A stretch of DNA of 64,000 bases from Limosilactobacillus caviae (GTDB taxonomy: Bacteria; Bacillota; Bacilli; Lactobacillales; Lactobacillaceae): assembly GCF_014635905.1 (NCBI RefSeq), contig NZ_BMDS01000002.1, forward strand, positions 356,972 to 420,971, given 5' to 3'. Below are positions 9,454 through 17,860 of the stretch, piece by piece. The position numbers and the translations under genes were made by a program. Position 1 is the first letter of the stretch, and every line of letters starts with the position of its first letter. Under the pieces are notes generated by a model. That model was not told where the DNA came from. It ran no database searches and saw only the letters and a program-made list of their open reading frames with translations.

Positions 9454-11151
9454 ATGAAACTTAAAAATAATACTTACTCATTACGCAACGCCTACTTATT
9501 AGGACTAGCAACGGCAACATCGATTTTGACAATCAATTTTACTAACCCTCCAGCATTGGCCGATAGTCAGGTTCTTCCAGCAAATTCCCTTGTTAGCAAA
9601 TCAGATAAAGGCGAAACTGTCCCTGTAAAACGAGTGATTTTCTTTAACCTTTTAAGCGGTGTTCAAAAGGTGGAACAAGTGTCTTATGCTCACCGTCAAG
9701 TATCAAATGATCCTAAGCAGCCTTCTGTTTGGATTATTGAACCGTTTGAAGAGATTAAAATTCCAGAACAAGCTGGCTTTGTTCCTTCAATTAGTGAACT
9801 ACCGATAATTACTAGAACGACTGATCTTTCTTGTTTTAAGCATCCCATCGATGTCTTTTACCATCCCCTTGACGCAGGTTATCAATTAGATAAACCAGCA
9901 AAGCAAGAAAAACAAAATGAGGAATCCTTTACTCAAACAAGTATTGCCACAGAGGATCGGCAAACTAACACAGAATATTATCAAGTAAAGAGTGAAGGAG
10001 TGCAGAGTGATAATACCGGGTCAGCAGACAAATCGACGAATACAATGGTGAATGAAACTAAAGATGAAGCAATTCAGGAAGGCAATCAAGGAATTGATGC
10101 AGGTACGGATCCACTAGAAATAGGGCATAAAGATCAAGATACTCAGGTTACGAATGAGGTAGAAGAACAGGGAGTAGGAGAATCAATAATCGATATTAAA
10201 GACACAGCAGCCGGAGATAGTGACTATCACTATCAGGACCAAAATTGGCAAACAGACGCCTTACCACAAGACGATGAAAGTACAATGACTGACTTTAATC
10301 CCCCAATGCTAATATCGACTGAAACAGGGGATGCTGTAGTGAGTGTGAAGGAGCAGGGGACCCAGACAAATGATTATTCTGGTGAAAAACCTAAACAAGA
10401 CACAAGGGATACCCAGACGCTAATTGATAAAAAAGAAGCAGGGATGCAAACAATGACTTCAGATGTTGAAAATAGCGAAAGTCAAACAAATTATATTGAA
10501 ACAGGTGAAACTGCAACACAAACAAAGATAGAAGTAATGGATAAAGAAGTTCAAACGGAAAATAAACTGTTGCAAGATCAAGAAATAGATAAGTCGAAAG
10601 AGGATTATCTTGAGCAAGGAAGTCAAACGGACCAGGTATTACAGGAAACTCGAGGAACACAAAGCAGTATTCCAGCGCAAGATGACAACCAGCAAACGGA
10701 TAATTTTAGTCAAGAAGTAGCGGTACAGATAGATCCTATTGAAACAAAAGAAGAAGGGACTGATCCGCTAATCAGTTATCAGGAAAGAGATACTCAAGCA
10801 ACGTTAAAACAAGCAGAAAAAATTACCCTGCCAGAAGATAATCAAAATAAGGAAATCAGTTTCAGGAGCCGTCCTCAGTCAACGATCCAAGAGATTAACG
10901 AGGAGTCTGCGGGAATTTCTCTACCCGATAACAATAAGCGCAGTAATTTTCACCAACAAATAACGAAAGCTAATGATAAATTGAGGACTTTAGTTAAGCA
11001 TAGAAATAATAAACATCAGCAGGAAAAAGGGATGCTTCCGCAAACGGGTAATAAAACTGATTCGTTAGCGACATTTATTGGTTTGGGAATCACACTTTTG
11101 ATTGCGGGGATGGGCTTATTTTCCCTCAAGAAGATAAAAAGCAGAAAATAA
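9454..11151 (+). CDS. LPQTG-anchored surface protein with ~12-residue QT repeats
   Basis: 565 residues. A signal peptide with hydrophobic core around 13-34 is likely cut after ALA (36). A folded-looking segment (about 55-145) precedes a long, acidic, Gln/Thr/Asp-rich region (about 150-455) and then a basic linker. The sorting signal is MLPQTG at 527-532, a hydrophobic span and a KKIKSRK tail, so sortase A should attach it to peptidoglycan. The long region repeats a loose xQT(D/N/E) motif every 11-12 residues; clear copies have Q at 161, 170, 266, 304, 321, 332, 344, 356, 367, 391 and 414, with decayed copies between. I do not recognise a known adhesin family. Strong RBS (AAAAGGAG). Confidence 0.8.
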   Translation: MKLKNNTYSLRNAYLLGLATATSILTINFTNPPALADSQVLPANSLVSKSDKGETVPVKRVIFFNLLSGVQKVEQVSYAHRQVSNDPKQPSVWIIEPFEEIKIPEQAGFVPSISELPIITRTTDLSCFKHPIDVFYHPLDAGYQLDKPAKQEKQNEESFTQTSIATEDRQTNTEYYQVKSEGVQSDNTGSADKSTNTMVNETKDEAIQEGNQGIDAGTDPLEIGHKDQDTQVTNEVEEQGVGESIIDIKDTAAGDSDYHYQDQNWQTDALPQDDESTMTDFNPPMLISTETGDAVVSVKEQGTQTNDYSGEKPKQDTRDTQTLIDKKEAGMQTMTSDVENSESQTNYIETGETATQTKIEVMDKEVQTENKLLQDQEIDKSKEDYLEQGSQTDQVLQETRGTQSSIPAQDDNQQTDNFSQEVAVQIDPIETKEEGTDPLISYQERDTQATLKQAEKITLPEDNQNKEISFRSRPQSTIQEINEESAGISLPDNNKRSNFHQQITKANDKLRTLVKHRNNKHQQEKGMLPQTGNKTDSLATFIGLGITLLIAGMGLFSLKKIKSRK

Positions 11152-11174
11152 AACAAGAAATTTGCTAAAAGTAC

Positions 11175-11203
11175 TTGCATTCTTAATTTTCTAATAGTAT
11201 TCT
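11175..11203 (+). promoter_or_regulatory. Promoter of the threonine leader and permease
   Basis: TTGCAT (11175-11180), a 17-base spacer and TATTCT (11198-11203). Transcription would start near 11210, about 15 bases before the leader-peptide ribosome site. Confidence 0.6.
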
Positions 11204-11236
11204 AATGTTATTGAAAAACAAATGGAGGAAATTAAA

Positions 11237-11314
11237 ATGCAAATTTATAATCGATCTATTATTCATCATCTAACCTCCACCTCAACCACAACAACATTCA
11301 TCGTGGTTGAGTAG
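11237..11314 (+). CDS. 25-residue Thr-rich leader peptide
   Basis: ATG at 11237 is preceded by GGAGGA (11224-11229) at ideal distance, and the frame ends at TAG 11312-11314. Residues 13-20 read TSTSTTTT: six Thr codons (three ACC, three ACA) and two Ser codons in a row, preceded by His-His-Leu. This is the layout of amino-acid biosynthetic leader peptides such as E. coli thrL. The Thr codons overlap the first strand of an RNA hairpin, and the stop codon immediately follows the second strand, so ribosome position can choose between the downstream structures. The peptide itself is probably without function beyond sensing charged tRNA-Thr (and perhaps tRNA-Ser). Too short to be found by normal gene callers. 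Confidence 0.75.
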   Translation: MQIYNRSIIHHLTSTSTTTTFIVVE

Positions 11315-11418
11315 TTTTAATATATCTTAAATCTGTTAGCAAATGGCTATCCAAGATGTCTCAACCACTTATCAAAATTGACAAGGGTTGTTTAGGGACG
11401 TAATGGGTAGCTTTTTTA
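11281..11418 (+). promoter_or_regulatory. Ribosome-mediated transcription attenuator (1:2, 2:3, 3:4 pairings)
   Basis: Segment 1 is CTCAACCAC (11281-11289, inside the Thr codons). Segment 2 is its exact complement GTGGTTGAG (11303-11311, ending at the leader stop). Segment 3 is a second identical CTCAACCAC (11360-11368). Segment 4 (GGGTTG at 11385-11390, GGGAC at 11395-11399) pairs with segment 3 inside a larger hairpin closed by GCTATCC (11346-11352) with GGGTAGC (11405-11411), followed by six T (11412-11417): an intrinsic terminator. A ribosome stalled on Thr codons would free segment 2 to capture segment 3 and prevent termination. Folding energies were not computed. Confidence 0.75.
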
Positions 11419-11435
11419 TTTGAAATGAGGTTAGA

Positions 11436-12827
11436 ATGATGGACAATCAAGAAAAGAAAGTAAAATTAAATCGGACGATGACACCTGGTCAAATGGAAAT
11501 GATTGCAATCGGGGGAACAATCGGTAGTGGTCTTTTCATGGGGGCAACATCAACGATTAAATGGACAGGACCATCTGTACTACTGGCGTATGCGTTTGTC
11601 GGTTTAGTTCTTTATGGTGTTATGCGTGCGCTAGGAGAAATGATCTATATTAGTCCAGGCACCGGGTCTTTTGCGGATTATGGTTCAAAATACATTCATC
11701 CCTTAGCAGGATATTTAACAAAGTGGAGTAATGTTTTCCAGTTTATCATTGTTGGTATTTCAGACATTATTGCAATGAGTCAATACTTAAATTATTGGTG
11801 GCCTAAATTACCAGACTGGATTTCTGGATTAGTAATGATCACTATTCTGACGCTTGCTAATCTGGCTTCTGCTAAGGCTTATGGACGACTCGAATTTTGG
11901 TTCGCGATGATTAAGGTTGTTACAATTATCGTAATGATCATTTTAGGACTTTTGGTAATTGTGCTAGGACTTGGAAATAACTGGCATCCGGTTGGTATTT
12001 CCAACTTATGGACACATGGTGGATTCTTTACTGGCGGATTTATGGGATTCATGTTCTCATTATCTGTTATCGCAGGTTCATACCAGGGAATTGAGTTACT
12101 TGGTATTACAGCCGGTGAAGCTGCTTCTCCACGTCACGCAATTGTTAAATCAGTGAAATCTGTTATTTGGCGGATCTTGATTTTCTACATTGGAGCAATT
12201 TTTGTTATCGTTTCAATCTATCCATGGGACGAATTAAAAGCAGTAGGTTCCCCATTTGTTGAAACATTTACTAAGGTTGGTATTACCGGAGCAGCAGGGA
12301 TTATTAACTTTGTTGTGCTAACTGCCGCTTTATCTGGTGCCAACTCAGGAATCTACAGTGCTAGTCGGATGTTATTTAAGCTTTCGGTCGATGGTGAAGT
12401 TCCTAAGGTATTTAGTAAGTTATCAAAACGGGTTGTTCCTAATGTAGCCATTCTAACAATTGCATTTTGGATCTTCCTTGGCTTTATTGTTAACATGCTG
12501 CTATCAATGTTTAATGCTGCCTCGGCAAATATCTTCGTAATCGTATATAGTTCAAGTGTTCTTCCCGGAATGGTCCCATGGTTTATTATCTTAATTTCGG
12601 AATTAAACTTCCGCCGCAATAATCCTGAAGAATTAACTGACCATCCATTTAAAATGCCGTTGTATCCAGCATATAATTACTTCAGTTTAATCGCATTAAC
12701 CGTTATCTTGCTCTTTATGTTCTTCAATCCAGATACAAGAATTTCGGTTAGCGTTGGCGCAATCTTCTTAATTATTATGAGTATTATTTATAAACTAAGA
12801 ACTCGCCGCCAAGATAAATTAGCATAA
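11436..12827 (+). CDS. ThrP (YifK)-like threonine/serine permease, APC family
   Basis: 463 residues with about 12 membrane segments. It has the AAT-family start MEMIAIGGTIGSGLFMGA, and long stretches match E. coli ThrP/YifK as I recall it: STIKWTGPSVLLAY, LEFWFAMIKV, SNLWTHGGFF, YQGIELLGITAGEA and GAAGIINFVVLTAALSG. ThrP imports threonine and serine by proton symport. The assignment is supported independently by the Thr/Ser-rich leader peptide and attenuator directly upstream. An ATG at 11439 gives an alternative start one codon later. Single-gene transcript ending at a hairpin. Confidence 0.82.
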   Translation: MMDNQEKKVKLNRTMTPGQMEMIAIGGTIGSGLFMGATSTIKWTGPSVLLAYAFVGLVLYGVMRALGEMIYISPGTGSFADYGSKYIHPLAGYLTKWSNVFQFIIVGISDIIAMSQYLNYWWPKLPDWISGLVMITILTLANLASAKAYGRLEFWFAMIKVVTIIVMIILGLLVIVLGLGNNWHPVGISNLWTHGGFFTGGFMGFMFSLSVIAGSYQGIELLGITAGEAASPRHAIVKSVKSVIWRILIFYIGAIFVIVSIYPWDELKAVGSPFVETFTKVGITGAAGIINFVVLTAALSGANSGIYSASRMLFKLSVDGEVPKVFSKLSKRVVPNVAILTIAFWIFLGFIVNMLLSMFNAASANIFVIVYSSSVLPGMVPWFIILISELNFRRNNPEELTDHPFKMPLYPAYNYFSLIALTVILLFMFFNPDTRISVSVGAIFLIIMSIIYKLRTRRQDKLA

Positions 12828-12837
12828 AAATATAAAT

Positions 12838-12873
12838 GCTCTCAAAATAGATTGTTTTGGGAGTATTTTCTTT
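12838..12873 (+). terminator. Terminator after the permease
   Basis: CTCTCAAAA (12839-12847) pairs with TTTTGGGAG (12855-12863) with one G-U pair, followed by TATTTTC. Confidence 0.65.
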
Positions 12874-12901
12874 TGCTAAGGAAAATGATAGAATATTTTT
12901 A

Positions 12902-12915
12902 CGAACGTACGTTTA
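12902..12915 (+). promoter_or_regulatory. Putative LexA (DinR) box at the nuclease promoter
   Basis: CGAACGTACGTTTA fits the Firmicute SOS operator CGAACN4GTTYG except at its last base, and its core ACGTACGT is palindromic. A plausible -10 (TAGAAT, 12889-12894) lies just upstream, so bound repressor would cover the transcription start. A second half-site CGAAC occurs at 12932. Confidence 0.4.
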
Positions 12916-12938
12916 ATTAGAAAGGTATTTACGAACAT

Positions 12939-13790
12939 ATGCGATTTCGATTTAATAAAAAAACAAAGTATCTAATTTTAGCATTAGTAGCGATTTTCGG
13001 TATTGGCAGTTTTACACAGCAGCCAGAAAAGGGGAATGCTTCTCCGCAAGGGATTCAACGACTTGTCTCCTGGCGGCATAACAGCAACCATAATCGTTCA
13101 TCAACATTAACGCCTCCTACGCAATCTCAGGCGACAAGTGTACTCTCTGATGGTGTTCGTCAGCAATTAGGAACCTCCAATATAAAATGGAATGGATATG
13201 GTGCATTTATCCTCAATAATAACCAAACTAATTTGAATGCCAGCATTAATAACGCTCCATACGCTGTTAATCGTCGCGATTCTCGAGGACGCGCATGGCA
13301 GGGTGATGCATGGCTTAACCGAACAACACGACAATATCGTAACCGTAATGAAACGGGGAATGGTGCTACTAATTGGAAACCGGTTGGATTTTTGCAGGCC
13401 CATAATTTAAAGGGTGGTATTTCTCATGCTTATGATCGCGGCCACTTGCTAGGTTATGCTCTGGTTGGCGGGATTCGCGGATTTAATGCTTCTGAGTCTA
13501 ATCCAGCAAATATTGCGACACAGACAGCCTGGGCAAATGAAGCACGAAGCAGTTCTTCGACTGGGCAAAATTACTACGAAGGCCTTGTTAGAAAGGCACT
13601 TGACCAAAATAAACAGGTGCGTTACCGAGTAACTGATATTTATGATGGCAATAATTTAGTGCCTTCCGGTGCTCATATTGAAGCAAAATCAAAAGACGGG
13701 AGCTTACAATATAACGTTTTCGTGCCAAATGTACAAAATAATATCAGTATCAATTATGCTACTGGAGCGGTAACGGCGATTGATGGATAA
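12939..13790 (+). CDS. Secreted/membrane-anchored DNA/RNA non-specific endonuclease (EndA-like)
   Basis: 283 residues. A basic start and hydrophobic segment (about 10-26) give a signal peptide or anchor; a low-complexity linker follows to about residue 68. The catalytic domain carries AYDRGHLLGY with DRGH at 166-169 (His is the general base in the beta-beta-alpha-Me fold) and ESNPANIATQTAWANEA with the Asn metal ligands. This is the streptococcal EndA/DNA-entry nuclease family, used for nucleotide scavenging, DNA uptake or biofilm DNA turnover. The possible LexA box hints at DNA-damage control. It ends at a strong terminator. Confidence 0.87.
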   Translation: MRFRFNKKTKYLILALVAIFGIGSFTQQPEKGNASPQGIQRLVSWRHNSNHNRSSTLTPPTQSQATSVLSDGVRQQLGTSNIKWNGYGAFILNNNQTNLNASINNAPYAVNRRDSRGRAWQGDAWLNRTTRQYRNRNETGNGATNWKPVGFLQAHNLKGGISHAYDRGHLLGYALVGGIRGFNASESNPANIATQTAWANEARSSSSTGQNYYEGLVRKALDQNKQVRYRVTDIYDGNNLVPSGAHIEAKSKDGSLQYNVFVPNVQNNISINYATGAVTAIDG

Positions 13791-13811
13791 ATAACTATTA
13801 CTAAGCTATAA

Positions 13812-13848
13812 AGAGGCTCTTCCTGATATTCAGGAGGGGCCTTTTTTA
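13812..13848 (+). terminator. Terminator after the nuclease gene
   Basis: A 13-bp stem (starting AGGC at 13814, ending GGGGCCT at 13842) with a TAT loop and two G-U pairs, then six T. Confidence 0.88.
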
Positions 13849-13956
13849 GTTAATCACTCTATTGATAATTCAAAATATTTTAATGGTTACTTGCAAAATT
13901 AATGTAAATAACCGAAAATAAAGGAAGTTAATATTGTTTAGAAAAGGACTATGCTA

Positions 13957-16272
13957 ATGACAGATTCAGATCTAAAAAAGATTCATATTGTTTTTAATGG
14001 TCAAGACACGCCACCATTAAAAATTAGCCAGCTTTTTGATGCAAATAAGTTTAATCGTATGACAGCGGTAACGGGTAATATTACAGCTGATTTTATTAAT
14101 CAGTACTTAAGTCGATTTATTAAAGTTGAAGTTGCCCTCAGTACTCCTGAAAATCATGAAGTCAAGACTGGCGAAGACGTAATTACAAAAGTTGCTTTAA
14201 CTGATGCATTGCTTGTGGCAGCAAATAAAAAGCCAGCAAAAATATTTGAAGCACTTACCAGCGATAATCAGGTAAATGTATTGAATAACCTTTTTCAGGT
14301 TGCTATTGCACCAACTCAGGCCATTCATTCGCGTTTTTACCTTTTGAGTAATTCTGAAACCCATGATACGCGGGTAATTCTGGGAAGTCTTAACCTAGAT
14401 AATGATTCATTTGATAGTCAACGTAACCAATATGAAGAAATTCTGGTTTTTGATAACGATATCCGGCTATTTCAGAACTTAGACAGCCACTATAAAAATG
14501 ATATTAAGCCAGTGTTGCGACCATTTTTTACAGAAAACCTCTTAAAGGCCGCACAGAATCAAATTGATGAGAGTCTTAAAGATAATAAAGGCGCTACAAA
14601 TGCAGTTGTAATTCTTGATAATGAAGTAACCGACCAAATTGCCGCTGCTGATATGACTGACTTAATTAGTCATGATATTCAAAAACAAATCGATGAAAAT
14701 AAGATTCCCGCTATGATTACAAAGGCTATGCGGGATATTACTACTAATCGATCCCAAGACAAAGAAGAAGCAGAACGACAAATTCAACAGCATGACACTA
14801 TTTATACCTTACAGAAGACAGCAGTGTCACCACGTGCTGCTAAACCAAAATTAAAATCACGGGAAAAGATTTTTAAACAGGTTCAGGATGCGCTGATTAG
14901 TGGCATGACACCACAACAACGATCTGCAGAAAAGAAATATACAACCTTCTTGTATGACCGGCCAATGGAAAGAAACCTAGTTAACAATAATAGCGGACTT
15001 TATGTACCAAATGATACTGGTACTCACCCGATTCCATTTGGCAAGGTCGCAACTATTAGTCAAATTCGTGATGGATTAAAGAGCATCGACGCGATTATGA
15101 AAGGCTACCAGCAATATGTTGTCGATTATAATGATGACTACGGCAAGCGGTTTTATGAGGCTATTTTATATAGTTTTACGGCGCCATTCTTATGGGAAAT
15201 TCGGGCTAAAGCTAGTCTAAATCCCGAAGATGGTAACGATATCCCTAATTTCCTGATTCTAGGTGCAACTGCCGGTTCTGGAAAGTCAACCTTATTGCGG
15301 ATCATTAATCAGTTAACGTGGAATACCGACCGTTCATTAATAGACTTTGGAACTATCTATCCAACTGAAACACCTCAGAAAAAGGCAAAGACAGTTGATG
15401 CAATTGAACATTACATGAAACTAGGCAGTTCATATCCGGTTTTAATGGACGAAATTGAACCATATTTCTTCCAGCAGGACCAATATAGTCGGCACTTGGT
15501 CGTTGATACGATGAATGAATTAGTTAATAATCCTCATGCAATTGCACCATTAATCGGAACAACTAACTACGATTCAGGCTTTACCATGCTTCGTGAAACC
15601 GCTCGGCGAACTTATTACCTACAAATCGACAAGGTTATCGATGAACAGCAGAAGGGTGAGGCTAATAAATATATCTATAACGTACGTCAAACCTTAAATA
15701 ATACATTGTTTAAGGATTTTGTAATGCGGATGGCAAGTTTATTAGAAGATGACGAAACCCCATGGCGGGCCTTTGATGAAAAGACTGGTAAACTAGATTT
15801 CTTAGCAAATACGCGAAAGCTATTCCGTGACTACTACCAAATGGCTGATATGGAAATTCCGCCATATTTTGCTGATGAAATTTGTGATGATTTTAAGGAG
15901 AGTTCACGAAACCGTTGGGCAAAACTCTATTTAACGCAAGAAGAAGATTTCAAATATCGTCAACAAGATCATAGTTTGTTATTTGATATTTCAAAGCTTA
16001 ATACTTTTAATGGATTTACAGCTGATAGTATTGAAAAGTACCGAAATGCGCTTCCAATTGAACTTTGCGTTGATGGGATTAATGGGAAACGTGGTAAATT
16101 CGTTGAAATAAAAGCAAACGAATTCTTTAAGTGGATCGGTGAGCGTAATCCATATGCTGACGAAAAAGATATGGATAATAATGAAACAATAACCGCAAAG
16201 CCAGCTAAAAAATCTTCAGAATCCCTTGCAAGAGAACCAAAGAGAGGATTCTGGGCACGTCTATTTGGTTAA
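13957..16272 (+). CDS. PLD-like / AAA+ P-loop fusion protein of unknown role
   Basis: 771 residues from ATG 13957, which sits 8 bases after AAAGGA; an ATG at 13951 is too close. Numbering below is from 13951. The N-terminal ~190 residues look like half of a phospholipase-D-type nuclease domain: a beta-alpha-beta start (MTAVTGNITADFINQYL), HSRFYLLSN at 126-134 (H-x-R rather than H-x-K) and GSLNLDNDSF at 145-154. A helical linker follows. The second half is an ATPase: Walker A GATAGSGKST 438-447, Walker B YPVLMDE 495-501, sensor-like GTTN 536-539 and paired Arg 552-553. No family name is known to me. It stands alone between terminators. A DNA-processing or phage-defence function is inference only. 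Confidence 0.6.
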   Translation: MTDSDLKKIHIVFNGQDTPPLKISQLFDANKFNRMTAVTGNITADFINQYLSRFIKVEVALSTPENHEVKTGEDVITKVALTDALLVAANKKPAKIFEALTSDNQVNVLNNLFQVAIAPTQAIHSRFYLLSNSETHDTRVILGSLNLDNDSFDSQRNQYEEILVFDNDIRLFQNLDSHYKNDIKPVLRPFFTENLLKAAQNQIDESLKDNKGATNAVVILDNEVTDQIAAADMTDLISHDIQKQIDENKIPAMITKAMRDITTNRSQDKEEAERQIQQHDTIYTLQKTAVSPRAAKPKLKSREKIFKQVQDALISGMTPQQRSAEKKYTTFLYDRPMERNLVNNNSGLYVPNDTGTHPIPFGKVATISQIRDGLKSIDAIMKGYQQYVVDYNDDYGKRFYEAILYSFTAPFLWEIRAKASLNPEDGNDIPNFLILGATAGSGKSTLLRIINQLTWNTDRSLIDFGTIYPTETPQKKAKTVDAIEHYMKLGSSYPVLMDEIEPYFFQQDQYSRHLVVDTMNELVNNPHAIAPLIGTTNYDSGFTMLRETARRTYYLQIDKVIDEQQKGEANKYIYNVRQTLNNTLFKDFVMRMASLLEDDETPWRAFDEKTGKLDFLANTRKLFRDYYQMADMEIPPYFADEICDDFKESSRNRWAKLYLTQEEDFKYRQQDHSLLFDISKLNTFNGFTADSIEKYRNALPIELCVDGINGKRGKFVEIKANEFFKWIGERNPYADEKDMDNNETITAKPAKKSSESLAREPKRGFWARLFG

Positions 16273-16280
16273 TATTAAAA

Positions 16281-16320
16281 AGAAGGTCTAGGACGCAATT
16301 AAGCATTCAAGACCTTTTTA
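16281..16320. terminator. Bidirectional terminator
   Basis: AAGGTCT (16283-16289) with AGACCTT (16310-16316), A-tract before and T-tract after, between convergent genes. Confidence 0.7.
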
Positions 16321-16590
16321 TTATTTACTATTAACTTTAGCGGCTGCTCGTTTAGGCTGCCGTTTTAAGTTTTCAAGTCGATTTACCAATGGTTTCGCAT
16401 ATTTTACGTAAAGCGAATTGCTAAGGAGCCAGTTATGAAAACGCGGCGATACCTTAGTAATACACCATATTGTCAGAAGGAAAAAGGGCACTTGAGGAAT
16501 TATCGGAAGTAAGACCCCAATTATCCCGCCAACAAATGAAATACTGCCTAATACGATCCACAGAAGTTTCATTCCTAGTTTTAAGAGCAT
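16321..16590 (-). CDS. DUF454 (YbaN-like) small membrane protein
   Basis: 89 residues with two membrane segments. The pattern LGSISFVGGIIGVLLPIIPQVPFFLL, followed by a short turn and SPRFHNWLLSN, is the DUF454/YbaN signature. The C-terminal tail is basic (LKRQPKRAAAK). Function is unknown across the family. Preceded by AAGGAGG and transcribed alone toward the shared terminator. Confidence 0.75.
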   Translation of the reverse strand: MLLKLGMKLLWIVLGSISFVGGIIGVLLPIIPQVPFFLLTIWCITKVSPRFHNWLLSNSLYVKYAKPLVNRLENLKRQPKRAAAKVNSK

Positions 16591-16703
16591 TAATAATTCC
16601 TCCTTCTTTCGATGTTAAAGTTATTATTATTCTATCATGCTAACACAGAAAAAGGTTGGGCAGTGTTTTAAGTTTTTATTATATTTAGATTAAGGAGAGA
16701 AAA

Positions 16704-17147
16704 ATGACATTTTATACAATTAGTTATTTATCAAATCATCAACACATGAATCAACTGTTTAATTACATTGCAATCCTCATTTTTGCGATTTTAATTGGAG
16801 TAATGGTGCTCTTATATTTACGTCACCGGCTTATTACCCGCTATCGTGATTTAGGGATAATTTTCTTTTTATTATTGCTGCTCTTCATTGGTTTTCAGGT
16901 TACCGATATGGAAAAGAGTACGACCCAGCAATCGCAGACAACCCAAATGATTCCATTTATTAAAGCAGTTGCCCGTGATCATAATGTTTCACCACAAAAA
17001 GTAGTTGTTAATTCGACAACGTTAACAGATGGTATCCTTGTTCGGATAGAGGACCGCGATTACCGGGTTAACTTAAGTCAAACAGGAGACAACTATACTC
17101 TTACGCGGGCACACGTTGTTAATCACAAGGTCAATTTAATGAAGTAG
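16704..17147 (+). CDS. DUF3290 membrane protein
   Basis: 147 residues: a short N-terminus, two membrane segments (about 20-42 and 50-65), then an extracytoplasmic domain (about 75-147) with beta-strand character. This matches the DUF3290 family, which in lactobacilli and enterococci is nearly always next to a DUF421 protein, as here (9 bases downstream). Function unknown; the obligate pairing suggests a two-protein membrane complex. AAGGAGAG precedes the ATG. Confidence 0.75.
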   Translation: MTFYTISYLSNHQHMNQLFNYIAILIFAILIGVMVLLYLRHRLITRYRDLGIIFFLLLLLFIGFQVTDMEKSTTQQSQTTQMIPFIKAVARDHNVSPQKVVVNSTTLTDGILVRIEDRDYRVNLSQTGDNYTLTRAHVVNHKVNLMK

Positions 17148-17156
17148 GAGGGCAGC

Positions 17157-17795
17157 ATGGATAACTATTCATTAATTATTATAAAGTTTGTCCTTGGTAT
17201 GTTATGTTTGATTCTTCAGATTAATTTGTTGGGGAAGGGAAATCTTGCACCTACTTCAGCTATTGACCAAGTACAAAATTATGTTCTAGGTGGTATCATT
17301 GGTGGAATCATTTATAACAGTGATATTTCAGTTCTCGAGTTTATAATGGTTCTTTTAATCTGGACTTTAATTGTCTTTGCTGTAAAGTTTGCTAAAGACC
17401 ATAATGTTTGGATAAGGCGCCTAATCGATGGCCGACCACAAATATTGATCCAAAATGGCAAGGTATTAGTAGAAAACTGTATGCGGGCAGGAATTAGTGC
17501 AAATGACCTCATGTTCCGTCTTCGTGGCCATGGGATATATGAAGTTGCAAAAGTAAAAAGCGGGATTTTAGAACAAAATGGCCAGTTAGTAATTATTGAA
17601 AACGATGAAGCAAATGTTCGCTTTACTTTGATTAACGATGGACAAATTAATATCGATGTGATGGAACTAATTCACCATGATGAGCAATGGGTATTTGAAC
17701 AAATCCATAAAGCAGGTTACGGTAGCGTTGACGACATATATCTTGGAGAATATATTAATGGTAAGTTAACCTTAATTCCATATCCTAAAGTTTAA
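17157..17795 (+). CDS. DUF421 (YetF/YdfR-like) membrane protein
   Basis: 212 residues. Two or three membrane segments (about 8-28, 45-60, 62-80) are followed by a cytosolic domain with the DUF421 pattern GRPQILIQNGKVLVENCMRAGISANDLMFRLRGHG, then an inserted beta domain. Sporeformer relatives (SpoVA-associated YetF/YdfR) are membrane proteins of unclear function. Preceded by AGGAGGGC and coupled to the DUF3290 gene; the pair is likely co-expressed. Confidence 0.8.
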   Translation: MDNYSLIIIKFVLGMLCLILQINLLGKGNLAPTSAIDQVQNYVLGGIIGGIIYNSDISVLEFIMVLLIWTLIVFAVKFAKDHNVWIRRLIDGRPQILIQNGKVLVENCMRAGISANDLMFRLRGHGIYEVAKVKSGILEQNGQLVIIENDEANVRFTLINDGQINIDVMELIHHDEQWVFEQIHKAGYGSVDDIYLGEYINGKLTLIPYPKV

Positions 17796-17860
17796 AAATC
17801 TCCCTTTATAATTTTCAAACGTATAATAGGATATAAATCGATATGATAAGAGATGATTTG

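Noticed and set aside
10391..10660. 89-codon frame antisense to the QT-repeat protein
   Set aside because: Explained by the Gln/Thr/Asp codon bias of the surface protein.
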